Assembly: GCF_044457565.1 (NCBI RefSeq)
Contig: NZ_JBITGZ010000021.1
Span: 66,927 to 130,926 of the forward strand
From: Kitasatospora sp044457565
GTDB lineage: Bacteria; Actinomycetota; Actinomycetes; Streptomycetales; Streptomycetaceae
Direction: 5' to 3'
Length of the DNA stretch: 64,000 nucleotides
Position numbers and translations under genes: made by a program. Positions 8,666 to 31,985 of this stretch are shown here, in pieces (position 1 is the first letter of the stretch; every line of letters begins with the position of its first letter). A model generated the notes under the pieces. It was given only the letters and a program-made list of their open reading frames with translations, made no database searches and was not told the DNA's origin.

Positions 8666-9622
8666 ATGAAGGCATTCGTGGCGACGGGGAAGGCGACGGG
8701 GAGCGCGACCGGGAAGGCGACGGGGAAGGCGTCCGGGCTGGTCCGCCGCGCCGAGGTGGGCGAGCCGGCGCAGTGCGCGGACGAGGTACTGGTGAAGGTC
8801 GACGCGTACTCCGTGAACCGGGGCGAGATCTTCCGGCTGGAGGGGTCGGCGGCGGGCGAGCGGCCGGGCAAGGACGTGTCCGGGCTGGTGGTGCAGGCCG
8901 CACCCGACGGCTCGGGGCCGGCCGTGGGCCGGCGGGTGGTCGGACACCCCGCGTCCGGTGGCTGGGCCGAGTACGCGGCCGTGCCGACCGGCGCGCTGGC
9001 CTGCCTGCCTGAGTCGGTGTCGGCGGAGCAGGCGGCCGCGCTACCGCTGGCCGGGCTGACGGCCCTGCGCCTGCTGCGCGCGGTGGGCGCGCCGGCCGGC
9101 CGGCGGATCCTGCTGACCGGGGCGTCCGGCGGCGTCGGGCACTACTTCACCGAACTCGCCGCCGCCGCGGGCGCCCTGGTCACGGCGGTGAGCTCCGCGC
9201 CGGAGCGGGGTACGGTGCTCGGCGCGCTGGGCGCCGAGGCCGTCGTCGAGCGGATCGAGCAGGCGCGGGGCACCTTCGACCTGGTGCTGGAGTCCACCGG
9301 CGGGCGAAACCTCCCGCTCGCGCTCTCCCGGCTGGCGCCGCGTGGGGAACTGGTCTGGTTCGGCCAGGCCAGCCGCGAGCGCGTCGAACTGGACTTCTTC
9401 GACTTCTTCGCCGGCCCGGTCGGCGCCCGCGTCCGCCACTTCAGCTACGCCGACGTGGACGGCCCGGACGCGCCCGATCTGCGGACGCTGGTCCGCCTGG
9501 TGGCGCAGGGCCGGCTGCACCCCGAGATCGGCCTGACGGCCGACTGGAGCCGGACCGCCGAGACGCTGGACGACCTTTACGAGCGCCGCATCCGCGGCAA
9601 CGCCGTCCTGACGGTGTCGTGA
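8666..9622 (+). CDS. MDR-family NADPH:quinone-oxidoreductase-like protein
   Basis: A 318-aa zinc-independent medium-chain dehydrogenase. The GroES-like N-terminal domain is followed by a Rossmann domain with ILLTGASGGVGHYFTELA (about residues 148-165) binding NADPH. No structural or catalytic zinc ligands are seen, as in quinone oxidoreductases. GAGGAGCAGGG precedes the ATG. The oddity is the N-terminus: residues 6-24 read ATGKATGSATGKATGKASG, a tandem expansion where related proteins have one short loop, encoded by a 12-bp DNA repeat. It is divergent from the LysR gene and followed by a SnoaL-like gene, which may be cotranscribed. The substrate is unknown. Confidence 0.88.
   Translation: MKAFVATGKATGSATGKATGKASGLVRRAEVGEPAQCADEVLVKVDAYSVNRGEIFRLEGSAAGERPGKDVSGLVVQAAPDGSGPAVGRRVVGHPASGGWAEYAAVPTGALACLPESVSAEQAAALPLAGLTALRLLRAVGAPAGRRILLTGASGGVGHYFTELAAAAGALVTAVSSAPERGTVLGALGAEAVVERIEQARGTFDLVLESTGGRNLPLALSRLAPRGELVWFGQASRERVELDFFDFFAGPVGARVRHFSYADVDGPDAPDLRTLVRLVAQGRLHPEIGLTADWSRTAETLDDLYERRIRGNAVLTVS
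8681..8740 (+). repeat. 12-bp in-frame tandem repeat in the oxidoreductase gene
   Basis: Four near-identical 12-bp units (GCGACGGGGAAG and one- or two-base variants) begin at 8681, 8693, 8705 and 8717, followed by a partial fifth. They encode ATGK/ATGS repeats near the protein N-terminus, consistent with slippage. Confidence 0.8.
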
Positions 9623-9679
9623 ACCCCTCTTCCTGAACCCCTCTTCTCTGCGAACCCCTCTTCCGCAAACCCCCCTTCG
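9621..9679 (+). repeat. Short direct repeats between the oxidoreductase and SnoaL-like genes
   Basis: GAACCCCTCTTC occurs at 9621, 9635 and 9652, with a degenerate fourth copy (AAACCCCCCTTCG) at about 9667. The first copy starts inside the TGA stop of the upstream gene. The ribosome binding site of the next gene begins right after the array. Confidence 0.7.
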
Positions 9680-9694
9680 AACGGAGTGGTACCG

Positions 9695-10105
9695 ATGACC
9701 GCAACCGACCCCCGCACCGTGGTGGAGCGCTACGTCACGGCCGTCGCCGAGGGCGACCTCGACACGATCACGGCCAGCTTCCACCCCGACGCCACCTGGA
9801 CCTACCCCGGCGACCTCCCGCTCAGCGGCGTCTGGCGCGGACGCGACGCCATCGTCAACGGCTTCCTGGGCGGCGCCGGCGCCCTGTTCGCCCCGGGCGG
9901 CGCACCGGTGGTGACGCTCACCGGCCTCCTGGCGGACGGCGACCAGGTGGTGGCCGAGTGGACGGCCAAGGGCGTCGCGGCGAACGGCGCCGTGTACGAC
10001 AACCAGTGCCTGGGCATCTACACCGTCCGGGACGGCCTGATCACCGCGGTGCGCGAGTACGCCGACACCCTGCACGCCCAGCGGACGCTGTTCGCCGAAC
10101 GCTGA
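9695..10105 (+). CDS. SnoaL-like/NTF2-fold polyketide-cyclase-family protein
   Basis: A 136-aa single-domain protein with the NTF2-like pattern: VVERYVTAVAEGDLDTITASFHPDATWTYPG, then GRDAIVNGF and a C-terminal strand-rich half. The group includes SnoaL-like cyclases, limonene-epoxide hydrolase relatives and many uncharacterised ketosteroid-isomerase-like enzymes. The start is the ATG at 9695 with GGAG nine bases upstream, not the ATG at 9686. It follows the oxidoreductase and may share its transcript across the short repeats. Function beyond the fold cannot be assigned. Confidence 0.82.
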   Translation: MTATDPRTVVERYVTAVAEGDLDTITASFHPDATWTYPGDLPLSGVWRGRDAIVNGFLGGAGALFAPGGAPVVTLTGLLADGDQVVAEWTAKGVAANGAVYDNQCLGIYTVRDGLITAVREYADTLHAQRTLFAER

Positions 10106-10149
10106 CCGGCCGTCAGCGGCGGCCGGGGGTCGGCGGTACGGTCGGGTGC

Positions 10150-10803
10150 ATGGCTCCCGAAGACGTACCACCGCCCCCGCCGCCCGTCACCGCGGACGAT
10201 GTCGACCGCGCCGTCCGGCTCGCCGTCGCCGTCCTGCGCCAGGCGCCGCAGGACGCCTGGAGCGCGAAGGCCGGCTCGCTGACCTGGGACTGCTGGGAGA
10301 CCGCCGAGCACCTGGCCGACGACCTCTTCGCCTACGCCGTCCAACTCGGCCCCCGGCAGCCGCCGCTGGAGGGCGAGGTGCCGTTCCTCTGGGAGAGCCG
10401 CCGGCCCGGCGGCCCGGCCAACGCCGTGCACGCGGACCGGTCGGCGGGGCCCGCCGGGCTGCTCCAGGTGCTGGAGGCGAGCGGCGCGCTGCTGGTCGCC
10501 ATGGTCCGTACGACGCCCCCGCAGACCCGGGCCTATCACGGCTACGGTGTGTCGGACCCGGAGGGCTTCGCCGCGATGGGGGTCGTGGAGACCCTGGTGC
10601 ACACCCATGATCTGGCCGAGGGGCTCGGGCTCGACTGGACGCCCCCGGCGGACCTCTGCGCCCGGGTGCTCACCCGGCTGTTCCCGCAGGCCCCGCAGGA
10701 CACCGCCTCCTGGCCGACGCTGCTCTGGGCCACCGGCCGCGGCGAGCTCCCCGGCCACGCCCGGCCGACCAGGTGGCGCTGGTACGGCGCACCCCGGTCG
10801 TAG
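10150..10803 (+). CDS. DinB/mycothiol-dependent maleylpyruvate-isomerase-family protein
   Basis: A 217-aa protein resembling the DinB-like four-helix-bundle group common in actinomycetes, many members of which are putative mycothiol-dependent enzymes. Supporting features are the N-terminal helix with TWDCWETAEHLADDLFAYAVQLG (where a metal-binding His would sit) and MGVVETLVHTHDLAEGLGLDW, the usual second metal-ligand region. A proline run (PPPPPP) occupies residues 7-12. It stands alone between the SnoaL-like gene and a hairpin. Metal and thiol dependence are family knowledge; the reaction is unknown. Confidence 0.7.
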   Translation: MAPEDVPPPPPPVTADDVDRAVRLAVAVLRQAPQDAWSAKAGSLTWDCWETAEHLADDLFAYAVQLGPRQPPLEGEVPFLWESRRPGGPANAVHADRSAGPAGLLQVLEASGALLVAMVRTTPPQTRAYHGYGVSDPEGFAAMGVVETLVHTHDLAEGLGLDWTPPADLCARVLTRLFPQAPQDTASWPTLLWATGRGELPGHARPTRWRWYGAPRS

Positions 10804-10853
10804 ATCGCCCAACACCCGCACTTGTCTGATCATCCCATCGGCACAACCGGTTG

Positions 10854-10876
10854 GACTCGCCCACTGCGGGCGAGTC
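10854..10876 (+). terminator. Hairpin between DinB-like and DUF3052 genes
   Basis: GACTCGCCC and GGGCGAGTC form perfect 9-bp arms around a 5-base loop, 50 bases after the stop at 10803 and ahead of the DUF3052 promoter region. A TAGCCT hexamer at 10913-10918 may be the -10 of that gene. Confidence 0.6.
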
Positions 10877-10972
10877 GACCGGTGTTCGGCCGGGGAATCG
10901 GTGTTCGGGCGCTAGCCTGCGGTGTCAGGCAGCAGATCAGGCACGTCGGACAAGTCGGACAAGGAGGCTGCG

Positions 10973-11440
10973 ATGACGGCGACCGATGACCAGACCGAGG
11001 GCGGGACGGAGGGCCAGTCGGAGGGCCAGCCGGACGGCCGGACCAACCGGGCCGCCAGGCTGGGCTTCCAGCCCGGCCAGGTGATCCAGGAGATCGGCTA
11101 CGACGACGACAGCGACCACGCCCTGCGCGAGGAGATCGAGGAGATCACCGGCCTGGACATGGTCGACGAGGAGTACGACGACGTCGCCGACGCCGTGCTG
11201 CTCTGGCACCGGGACGGGGACGGCGACCTGACGGACGCCCTGGTGGACGCCATCGGCCTGATCGAGGACGGCGGGGTGATCTGGCTGCTCACCCCCAAGC
11301 CCGGACGGGACGGCTATGTCGAGACCGGCGACGTCAGCGAGGCCGCGCAGACGGCTGGGCTGTCCACGACCAAGACCCTCAGCACCGGCGGCGCCTGGTC
11401 CGGCGCCCGCCTGGTGACGCCGAGGACCGCCCGCCGGTAG
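10973..11440 (+). CDS. DUF3052 family protein
   Basis: A 155-aa acidic protein that matches the actinobacterial DUF3052 family by its core: AARLGFQPGQVIQEIGYDDDSDHALREEIEEITG, then DVADAVLLWHRDGDGDLTDALVDAIGLI and WLLTPKPGRDGYVETGDVSEAAQTAGL. The first 25 residues are a low-complexity, Gly/Glu/Gln-rich tail. The start is the ATG at 10973 with AAGGAGG upstream; an in-frame start at 10922 lacks such a site. No enzymatic motif is visible and the family function is unknown to me. It is monocistronic, with hairpins on both sides. Confidence 0.88.
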   Translation: MTATDDQTEGGTEGQSEGQPDGRTNRAARLGFQPGQVIQEIGYDDDSDHALREEIEEITGLDMVDEEYDDVADAVLLWHRDGDGDLTDALVDAIGLIEDGGVIWLLTPKPGRDGYVETGDVSEAAQTAGLSTTKTLSTGGAWSGARLVTPRTARR

Positions 11441-11447
11441 CGGCGGA

Positions 11448-11472
11448 GCCCGGCGCGGCGACGGCGCCGGGC
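11448..11472. terminator. Bidirectional hairpin between DUF3052 gene and the cluster
   Basis: GCCCGGCGC and GCGCCGGGC form a 9-bp stem with a 7-base loop between convergent genes ending at 11440 (+) and 11505 (-). It probably marks the downstream edge of the biosynthetic transcript. Confidence 0.6.
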
Positions 11473-11504
11473 CCGGTGACCGCGGGCGGCGCGGGCCACC
11501 CGCT

Positions 11505-12056
11505 TCAGCGCGCGGCCGGCGCGACGGTGGTGGCGAACCGCAGGAGTTCGGCCACCGCCCTGTCGATCCGGCGGATCAGCGCCTCGCGCGCCCCGGCCTC
11601 GGCCAGATCCGCCCGCTGGGCGAGGAGTTGGGTCGGCACCGCCCACCCGCCCAGCGCCCGGACCACCGAGCGCAGGTGGTCGCATGCGCCGGCCGCGTTG
11701 TGCAGGCCGGCGGCGGTGGCCGCGATCAGCACCGGCCGGTCGCTGAGCGCGTCGTCCGGCAGGTGGTCGAGGGTGTTCTTGAGCGCGCCGGAGAGGCTGC
11801 CGTGCTGCACCGGCGTGGCCAGGACGACCGCGTCCGCCGCCGCGAACTCCTTGAGCAGCCGGCCGACCCCTGGATCCTGCCGGAGCCGGCCGTCGGCGTA
11901 CCGGGCGGGGTCGAGCACGGGCAGGTTCAGCAGCGAGCGGTCCAGTTGACCGGACGTCAGGGCGCCGTCCAGCTCGGCCCGTTCACCGATCAGGGTGGTC
12001 AGGACGCGGCAGCTGGACGTCTCGGCGATGGTCCCGGTGACCAGCAGCAGGTTCAC
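11505..12056 (-). CDS. NADPH-dependent FMN reductase, partner of the luciferase-like monooxygenase
   Basis: A 183-aa flavodoxin-like reductase (NADPH_dep_FMN_red family). The N-terminus MNLLLVTGTIAETSSCRVLTTLI carries the FMN phosphate loop and ADAVVLATPVQHGSLSGALKNTLDHL the second flavin-binding stretch. It starts at a GTG overlapping the upstream luciferase-like gene by 4 bp (GTGA), so the two are translationally coupled. Such pairs form two-component flavin monooxygenases in which the reductase supplies FMNH2. It is the last gene of the minus-strand cluster transcript. The assignment is firm at family level; pairing with the monooxygenase is inferred from coupling. Confidence 0.88.
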   Translation of the reverse strand: MNLLLVTGTIAETSSCRVLTTLIGERAELDGALTSGQLDRSLLNLPVLDPARYADGRLRQDPGVGRLLKEFAAADAVVLATPVQHGSLSGALKNTLDHLPDDALSDRPVLIAATAAGLHNAAGACDHLRSVVRALGGWAVPTQLLAQRADLAEAGAREALIRRIDRAVAELLRFATTVAPAAR

Positions 12057-13108
12057 GATCCCGCCCCTCGGGCCGCCCAGGCGTTCTTCAGCCGGTCGAG
12101 CTGGTCCAGGGCGGCGAGCACCTCGTCCGGGTCCACCCCGAAGTCGATCAGGCAGGCCACCTCGTCGATGCCCACCGCCTCCAGCCGCTCCAGGGTCTTC
12201 AGCCCGTCCTCCACGGTGCCGAAGAGTCCGCCGTTGTCGAAGTACCGGTCGAAGGAGCGCTCGACCAGGAACTCCAGGTCGTCCTCGTCCAGTTCGTTCG
12301 GGTCGACGCCGGGCAGGATGTCACCGGCCGCCTTCATGATCAGGCCGATCGAGCTGCGGATGTAGTCGGTGAACGGGCGGCGGACCTTCTCGCGGACGGC
12401 GTCCCGGTCGGCGCCCAGGAAGGTGTGCAGCATCAGCGCCACCTGACCCGCCGCGCCGGACGCACCCGCGGGCAGGCTCCCCCGGTACAGGGCGATCTTC
12501 TTGGCCAGGTCGTCCAGGTCCTGGCCGAGCAGGTGGGTGAGCACGCCGAGGCCCAGCTCGCCGGCCTGGCGGAAGGTCTCCGGGCTGCCGGCACTGGTCA
12601 GCCAGACCGGCAGCTCCGGCTGGACGGGGGCCGGGTAGGTGCGCACCGACACCGCGGTGCCGTCACCGTCCGGCAGCTCCACGCTCTCCTGCCGCCACAG
12701 CCGCCGGACGGTCTCGATGGTCTCGGTCAGCACCTCCTTGCGCCGGGCGTAGTTCTCCGGGCGCAGCACGAAGTCGTTGGCGTGCCAGCCGGAGGCGAAG
12801 GAGAGGCCGACCCTGCCCTCGGACAGGTTGTCGACCACCGACCACTCCTCGGCGATCCGCACCGGGTGGTGCAGCGGGCCGACCACGCTGCCGGCCCGGA
12901 TCGCGACCCGCTCGGTGGTGGTGGCCAGCGCGGCGCCGGTCACCGCGGGGTTCGGGTACTGGCCGCCGAACTCGTGGAAGTGCCGCTCCGGCGTCCAGAC
13001 GGCGCTGAAGCCGTGGGTGTCGGCGAAGCGGGCCCCCTCCAGCAGCAGCCGGTACTGGTCGCGGCCCCGGCCCTGGCCGTCCGCGAAGTAGAAGAGACTG
13101 AAGTGCAC
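12053..13108 (-). CDS. Luciferase-like FMN-dependent monooxygenase of the natural-product (MupA-like) group
   Basis: A 351-aa bacterial-luciferase-fold enzyme. The sequence HFSLFYFADGQGRGRDQY, then FSAVWTPERHFHEFGGQYPNP and VGPLHHPVRIAEEWSVVDNLS with RVGLSFASGWHANDF, is characteristic of the subfamily that occurs as stand-alone or embedded domains in NRPS/PKS assembly lines. The start is the GTG at 13108 with AGGGGGG upstream. It is translationally coupled to the FMN reductase and 35 bp after the MFS gene. I infer that it oxidises the NRPS-bound or released peptide, by hydroxylation or N-oxidation; the position is not predictable. Confidence 0.9.
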   Translation of the reverse strand: MHFSLFYFADGQGRGRDQYRLLLEGARFADTHGFSAVWTPERHFHEFGGQYPNPAVTGAALATTTERVAIRAGSVVGPLHHPVRIAEEWSVVDNLSEGRVGLSFASGWHANDFVLRPENYARRKEVLTETIETVRRLWRQESVELPDGDGTAVSVRTYPAPVQPELPVWLTSAGSPETFRQAGELGLGVLTHLLGQDLDDLAKKIALYRGSLPAGASGAAGQVALMLHTFLGADRDAVREKVRRPFTDYIRSSIGLIMKAAGDILPGVDPNELDEDDLEFLVERSFDRYFDNGGLFGTVEDGLKTLERLEAVGIDEVACLIDFGVDPDEVLAALDQLDRLKNAWAARGAGS

Positions 13109-13143
13109 TGTGGTACCCCCCTGTTGAGCGAGTCGATCGAAGG

Positions 13144-14613
13144 TCAGGACTTGGCGGGGCCGGCCGCGGCGAGCTCGGCCGGTCCGGCGGACGCCTCGGC
13201 GGCCGGCCGGCTGCGCACCAGCAGGGTGGCCAGCGCGGCGGCTGCCATCACCGAGACGGGAAGCAGGAAGGTGCCCCGGATCGCGTCCGTGGTGGCGCCG
13301 TGGGCCAGGCGGGCCTGGAGCAGGGCGCCCACCGCGGCGCTGCCGAGCAGGCTGCCGCAGAGCCTGGTGGTGTTGAACAGGCCGGAGGCGGCGCCGGACA
13401 TCTCCGGTTCGATCTTCTCGAAGGCCACCACGCCCGCCGGGGCGAAGGCGACCCCCATGCCGAGACCGACCACGGCCAGCCCCGGCAGCAGCACGTACCA
13501 GCCGGCGTCGGCGCGGATCAGCGCCGCCAGCAGCCCCAGGCCCGTACCGAACAGCGTGAGCCCGGCGACCATCACGTACTTGCCGCCGAAGCGGTCGCAC
13601 AGCCGGCCGGAGTACGGCGCCACGAAGATCGAGACCAGCGGTGCGGCGGCGATCAGCAGGCCGGCCCGGAAGGCGCTGAAGCCGTGCACCTGCTGGAGGT
13701 AGAGCGGGGTCAGCAGGAGCATCCCGCCCAGGCCGCACGGGAGGGCGCCGACCACCACGGCCATCACGGTGAAGTTGCGGTTGCGCAGGATCGGGAACGG
13801 CACCAGCGGGTCCCGGCCCTGGCGGCCGCGCTCGACCAGGAGGAAGACGCCGAGGACGGCTCCACCGAGCGCGATCAGCAGCGGGACGCTCAGCGGGCCC
13901 CAGAGTGTGCCCCAGTGGTGCGACTCACCCTCGATCAGCCCGTACACCACGCAGAACATGGCGATGCTGAGCAGTACCGACCCGAGCACGTCGATCCGGT
14001 GCTTGCGGGAGGCCTCCAGCGGGGGCACGAAGGTCAGCACCAGGACCGAACCGATCAGTCCGATCGGGATGTTGATGTAGAAGATGCCGCGCCAGCCTAG
14101 CCAGGAGATCAGGAACCCGCCCAGGGTCGGCCCCGCGGCGGCGACGATACCCGCGAAGGAGCCCCAGACGCCCATCGCCGAGCCGCGCCGCTCGGCGGGG
14201 AAGATCCGGGTGATGATCGCCATCGCCTGCGGGGTCTGCAACGCGCCGCCGACGCCCTGGAAGACCCGGGCGGCGATCGCCTGTCCGGGCGTCTGGGCGA
14301 AGCCGCAGAGCGCCGAGGAGGCCACGAAGACCGCCAGGCCCACCAGGAAGATCCGCCGCGGGCCGAAGAGGTCGCCGAGCCGCCCGCCGGTGACCAGCAG
14401 GACGGCGTAGGAGAGCAGGTAGGCGTTGATCATCCAGAGCACCTGGTCGACGCCTGCGTGCAGGCCCTCCCCGAGCGAGGGCACGGCCACGTTCACCGCC
14501 GTGGTGTCCAGCAGGACGACCGCCTGGGTGAAGCAGATCGCGAACATCGCGGCCCAGGGGCTCTGCAGCCTGGCGCGCAGGCCGGCCGGCGCGGCGGCGG
14601 GGGCCGCGCTCAT
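13144..14613 (-). CDS. MFS drug/metabolite exporter (DHA2, 14-TM EmrB/QacA type)
   Basis: A 489-aa integral membrane protein with about 14 hydrophobic segments. Motifs of the DHA2 family are present: VVLLDTTAVNVAVPSLGEGL in TM1, GGRLGDLFGPRRIFLVGLAVF (motif A) and the long hydrophobic repeats to the C-terminus. It lies between mbtH and the monooxygenase in the cluster transcript, so it is probably the efflux pump and self-resistance determinant for the peptide product. A 159-bp gap separates it from the MbtH gene, so it may also have its own promoter. Export of the product is inferred. Confidence 0.92.
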   Translation of the reverse strand: MSAAPAAAPAGLRARLQSPWAAMFAICFTQAVVLLDTTAVNVAVPSLGEGLHAGVDQVLWMINAYLLSYAVLLVTGGRLGDLFGPRRIFLVGLAVFVASSALCGFAQTPGQAIAARVFQGVGGALQTPQAMAIITRIFPAERRGSAMGVWGSFAGIVAAAGPTLGGFLISWLGWRGIFYINIPIGLIGSVLVLTFVPPLEASRKHRIDVLGSVLLSIAMFCVVYGLIEGESHHWGTLWGPLSVPLLIALGGAVLGVFLLVERGRQGRDPLVPFPILRNRNFTVMAVVVGALPCGLGGMLLLTPLYLQQVHGFSAFRAGLLIAAAPLVSIFVAPYSGRLCDRFGGKYVMVAGLTLFGTGLGLLAALIRADAGWYVLLPGLAVVGLGMGVAFAPAGVVAFEKIEPEMSGAASGLFNTTRLCGSLLGSAAVGALLQARLAHGATTDAIRGTFLLPVSVMAAAALATLLVRSRPAAEASAGPAELAAAGPAKS

Positions 14614-14772
14614 GTGCCCACCCGGCCCTGGACGGCTCGTCGGCTTCGCTCGGTCATGACGGGGTTCCTTCCGTAGGTGCCGGCCGGCGGTGGTGGGCGG
14701 TGGCCACCACCCGGCCGGACCGGCACGGGTGCGGACGGACCGGCCTCGCGGGCCGGCCCGTCCCAGGGGTGG

Positions 14773-14994
14773 TCAGTCGCTCTCGGCGTGCGCCGCCGCG
14801 ACCAGGCTGCGCGGGCGCAGGTCCGTCCAGTTGGCCTCGATGTACTCCAGCGCCGCCGCCCGGGGGCCGGGGCCGAAGGCGGTGTCCCAGCCGGCCGGGA
14901 CGTCCACCGAGAGCGGCCAGAGCGAGTGCTGGCCCTCGTCGTTGACCAGGACGAGGTAGTCGGCGTCGGCGTTCTCGAAGGGGTTGGTGCTCAT
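14773..14994 (-). CDS. mbtH: MbtH-like NRPS accessory protein
   Basis: A 73-aa protein with the complete MbtH signature: NPFENADADYLVLVNDEGQHSLWP, then VPAGWDTAFGP and IEANWTDLRP. MbtH proteins bind NRPS adenylation domains and are often needed for their solubility and activity. It starts 70 bases after the NRPS stop in the same orientation, so it very likely serves that synthetase. Nothing unusual is seen. Confidence 0.96.
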   Translation of the reverse strand: MSTNPFENADADYLVLVNDEGQHSLWPLSVDVPAGWDTAFGPGPRAAALEYIEANWTDLRPRSLVAAAHAESD

Positions 14995-15064
14995 GGTCTT
15001 CCTTACCTCTCGGGAGCGGGTGCCGGGCCGGTCCGTGACGGGCCGACCCGGCCGGGATGCGGGG

Positions 15065-30352
<15,288 letters not shown>

Positions 30353-30420
30353 GGTGTCCCCTCGAAATGGCTCGGTGCTCGCAGAAGGTCCGGTGCGCGG
30401 CGGGAGCGCGGGCGCAGCCG

Positions 30421-31962
30421 TCAGGTGGTGCCCGGGCCGAAGCTGCGGGCGGTGCGCGCGCGCAGCGCGAACGGTGTGGTGGCGTCGATGGCCGTGCGGC
30501 CGGGAATCCCGCCGCGGTGGCCGCGGGCCAGGGCCCACTCGGGCGTCTGGGACGGGTCCATCGGCACCGGCGGCAGCCGCGTCCACTCGGTCGTGTCGGC
30601 GGCGAGGTTGGAGCGGGTGGTGAGCGCCCAGAGGAGGTCCTCGGCGCAGCGGATCGCGACGTCCTCGTCGGTGAGGACGACGGTCTTGACGAACGGGTGC
30701 CGGGTCAGGATGTCCTCGGCCAGGGCGTTCAACTGCCGGTCCGCCTCCGGGCGTTCCTTGCGCACCGCCACCGCGAGCAGCAGCATGCCGCCGCCGGCCG
30801 GGGAGAGGTGCAGGTCCTGAACGGCGAGGGCGGGCGTCTGCGGCAGCGACAGGGCGACCGAGAGCGCCCCGGCGGCGCCGAGCAGGTGGGACTGCTCCCG
30901 GCCGGGGCCGATGACGGCCTGGTAGAGCGGATCGCGCCGGGTGGTGACGGCGGTGACGGTGAGCACCGGCAGCCCGGCCCTGGCCCGGCCGTCGTAGCCG
31001 AGGAACTCCGGTAGGGAGAGCCCGGGTTCGGCCCCGCCCAACGCCTCGTCGGCGAGCGTGCCGTCCAGGTGGCCCTCCAGCACGATCTCGGCCTCGGCCA
31101 GGCCGCTGGCGGGCTGGGTCCGCCCGGCCGCCAGGGTCAGCGGCCGGCCGGCCAGCGCACCGGCGAGGGCGAGCTTGGAGAGCCCGGCGGGCAGGAACCT
31201 GCTGTTGACGGCCGAGGCCACCAGCGCGGCCGGCGGCACCCCGATGCTCACCGTGACGGCCAGCCGGCCGCCGCGCTCCAGCGCCCGCTCGTACAGCAGG
31301 CCGAGCTGGCGGCCGGGCACGATCCAGACGGCCAGCCGGTCGCGGTCCAGGACCAGCATCCGGTGGGCGGAGAGACTGCTCTCGCCGGTGACCGGGTCCT
31401 GCGCGTGGATCAGGGCCGCCGTCAGGTACGGCCCGGCGTCGCGCGGGGTGGTGGTGAGCACCGGCAGGCGGCGCAGATCCACCTCGGCGCCCTCGGCGGT
31501 GAGCTGCTGGACGGGCGCCCCGGTGACCTGGACCGGCGCCCTGGCCGCGCGCACCAGCGCGGCCACCGCGGCCGGGGTGAGGGCCCAGGGCAGTCCGGGC
31601 AGCCAGTCGTACAGCCGCTCGTCGTCGCCGTACAGGCCGAGCAGGACGGGCGTACGGTGGCCGGCCACGCCGGTGTACAGGACGGCAGGTTCGGGCCGGG
31701 CCACACCGACCGCGGGTACGCCCGCGTAGCGCTCGGCGAAGTCGCCGGCGACCGCCTCGGGTGCGAGGGGGTCGGGGCGGGTGAGCACCGCGCCGGGGGT
31801 GGTCTCGCGCAGCCGCGCCAGCGCGGCGCGCAGCGACAGCGCGGGGTGCGCGCCCGCGCTCACGCCCGTACCCGTCGGGACGGGCTCCTGCCGCGCCCCC
31901 CGTACGGTGTCCGCACCGGTGGCCTGCCCCGCACCCCGCGCCGTCTCCGCCCCTGCGGACAT
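30421..31962 (-). CDS. UbiD-family prenylated-FMN decarboxylase
   Basis: A 513-aa protein with the UbiD layout: an N-terminal domain with LPVLTTTPRDAGPYLTAALI and SLSAHRMLVLDRDRLAVWIVPG, a central EIVLEGHLDG stretch where UbiD enzymes carry acidic catalytic residues, and a C-terminal FVKTVVLTDEDVAIRCAEDLLWALTTR typical of the family. Residues 1-40 are a low-complexity extension. The start is the ATG at 31962 with AAGGAG six bases upstream; the ATG at 31989, overlapping the TrpF-TrpC stop, is an alternative. Relatives decarboxylate aromatic and heteroaromatic acids, including pyrrole-2-carboxylate, and need prenyl-FMN made by UbiX (not in the window). In this cluster it probably removes a carboxylate from a heteroaromatic intermediate; that is inferred. 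Confidence 0.88.
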   Translation of the reverse strand: MSAGAETARGAGQATGADTVRGARQEPVPTGTGVSAGAHPALSLRAALARLRETTPGAVLTRPDPLAPEAVAGDFAERYAGVPAVGVARPEPAVLYTGVAGHRTPVLLGLYGDDERLYDWLPGLPWALTPAAVAALVRAARAPVQVTGAPVQQLTAEGAEVDLRRLPVLTTTPRDAGPYLTAALIHAQDPVTGESSLSAHRMLVLDRDRLAVWIVPGRQLGLLYERALERGGRLAVTVSIGVPPAALVASAVNSRFLPAGLSKLALAGALAGRPLTLAAGRTQPASGLAEAEIVLEGHLDGTLADEALGGAEPGLSLPEFLGYDGRARAGLPVLTVTAVTTRRDPLYQAVIGPGREQSHLLGAAGALSVALSLPQTPALAVQDLHLSPAGGGMLLLAVAVRKERPEADRQLNALAEDILTRHPFVKTVVLTDEDVAIRCAEDLLWALTTRSNLAADTTEWTRLPPVPMDPSQTPEWALARGHRGGIPGRTAIDATTPFALRARTARSFGPGTT

Positions 31963-31985
31963 CCGCTTCTCCTTCGCGCCGTGGT

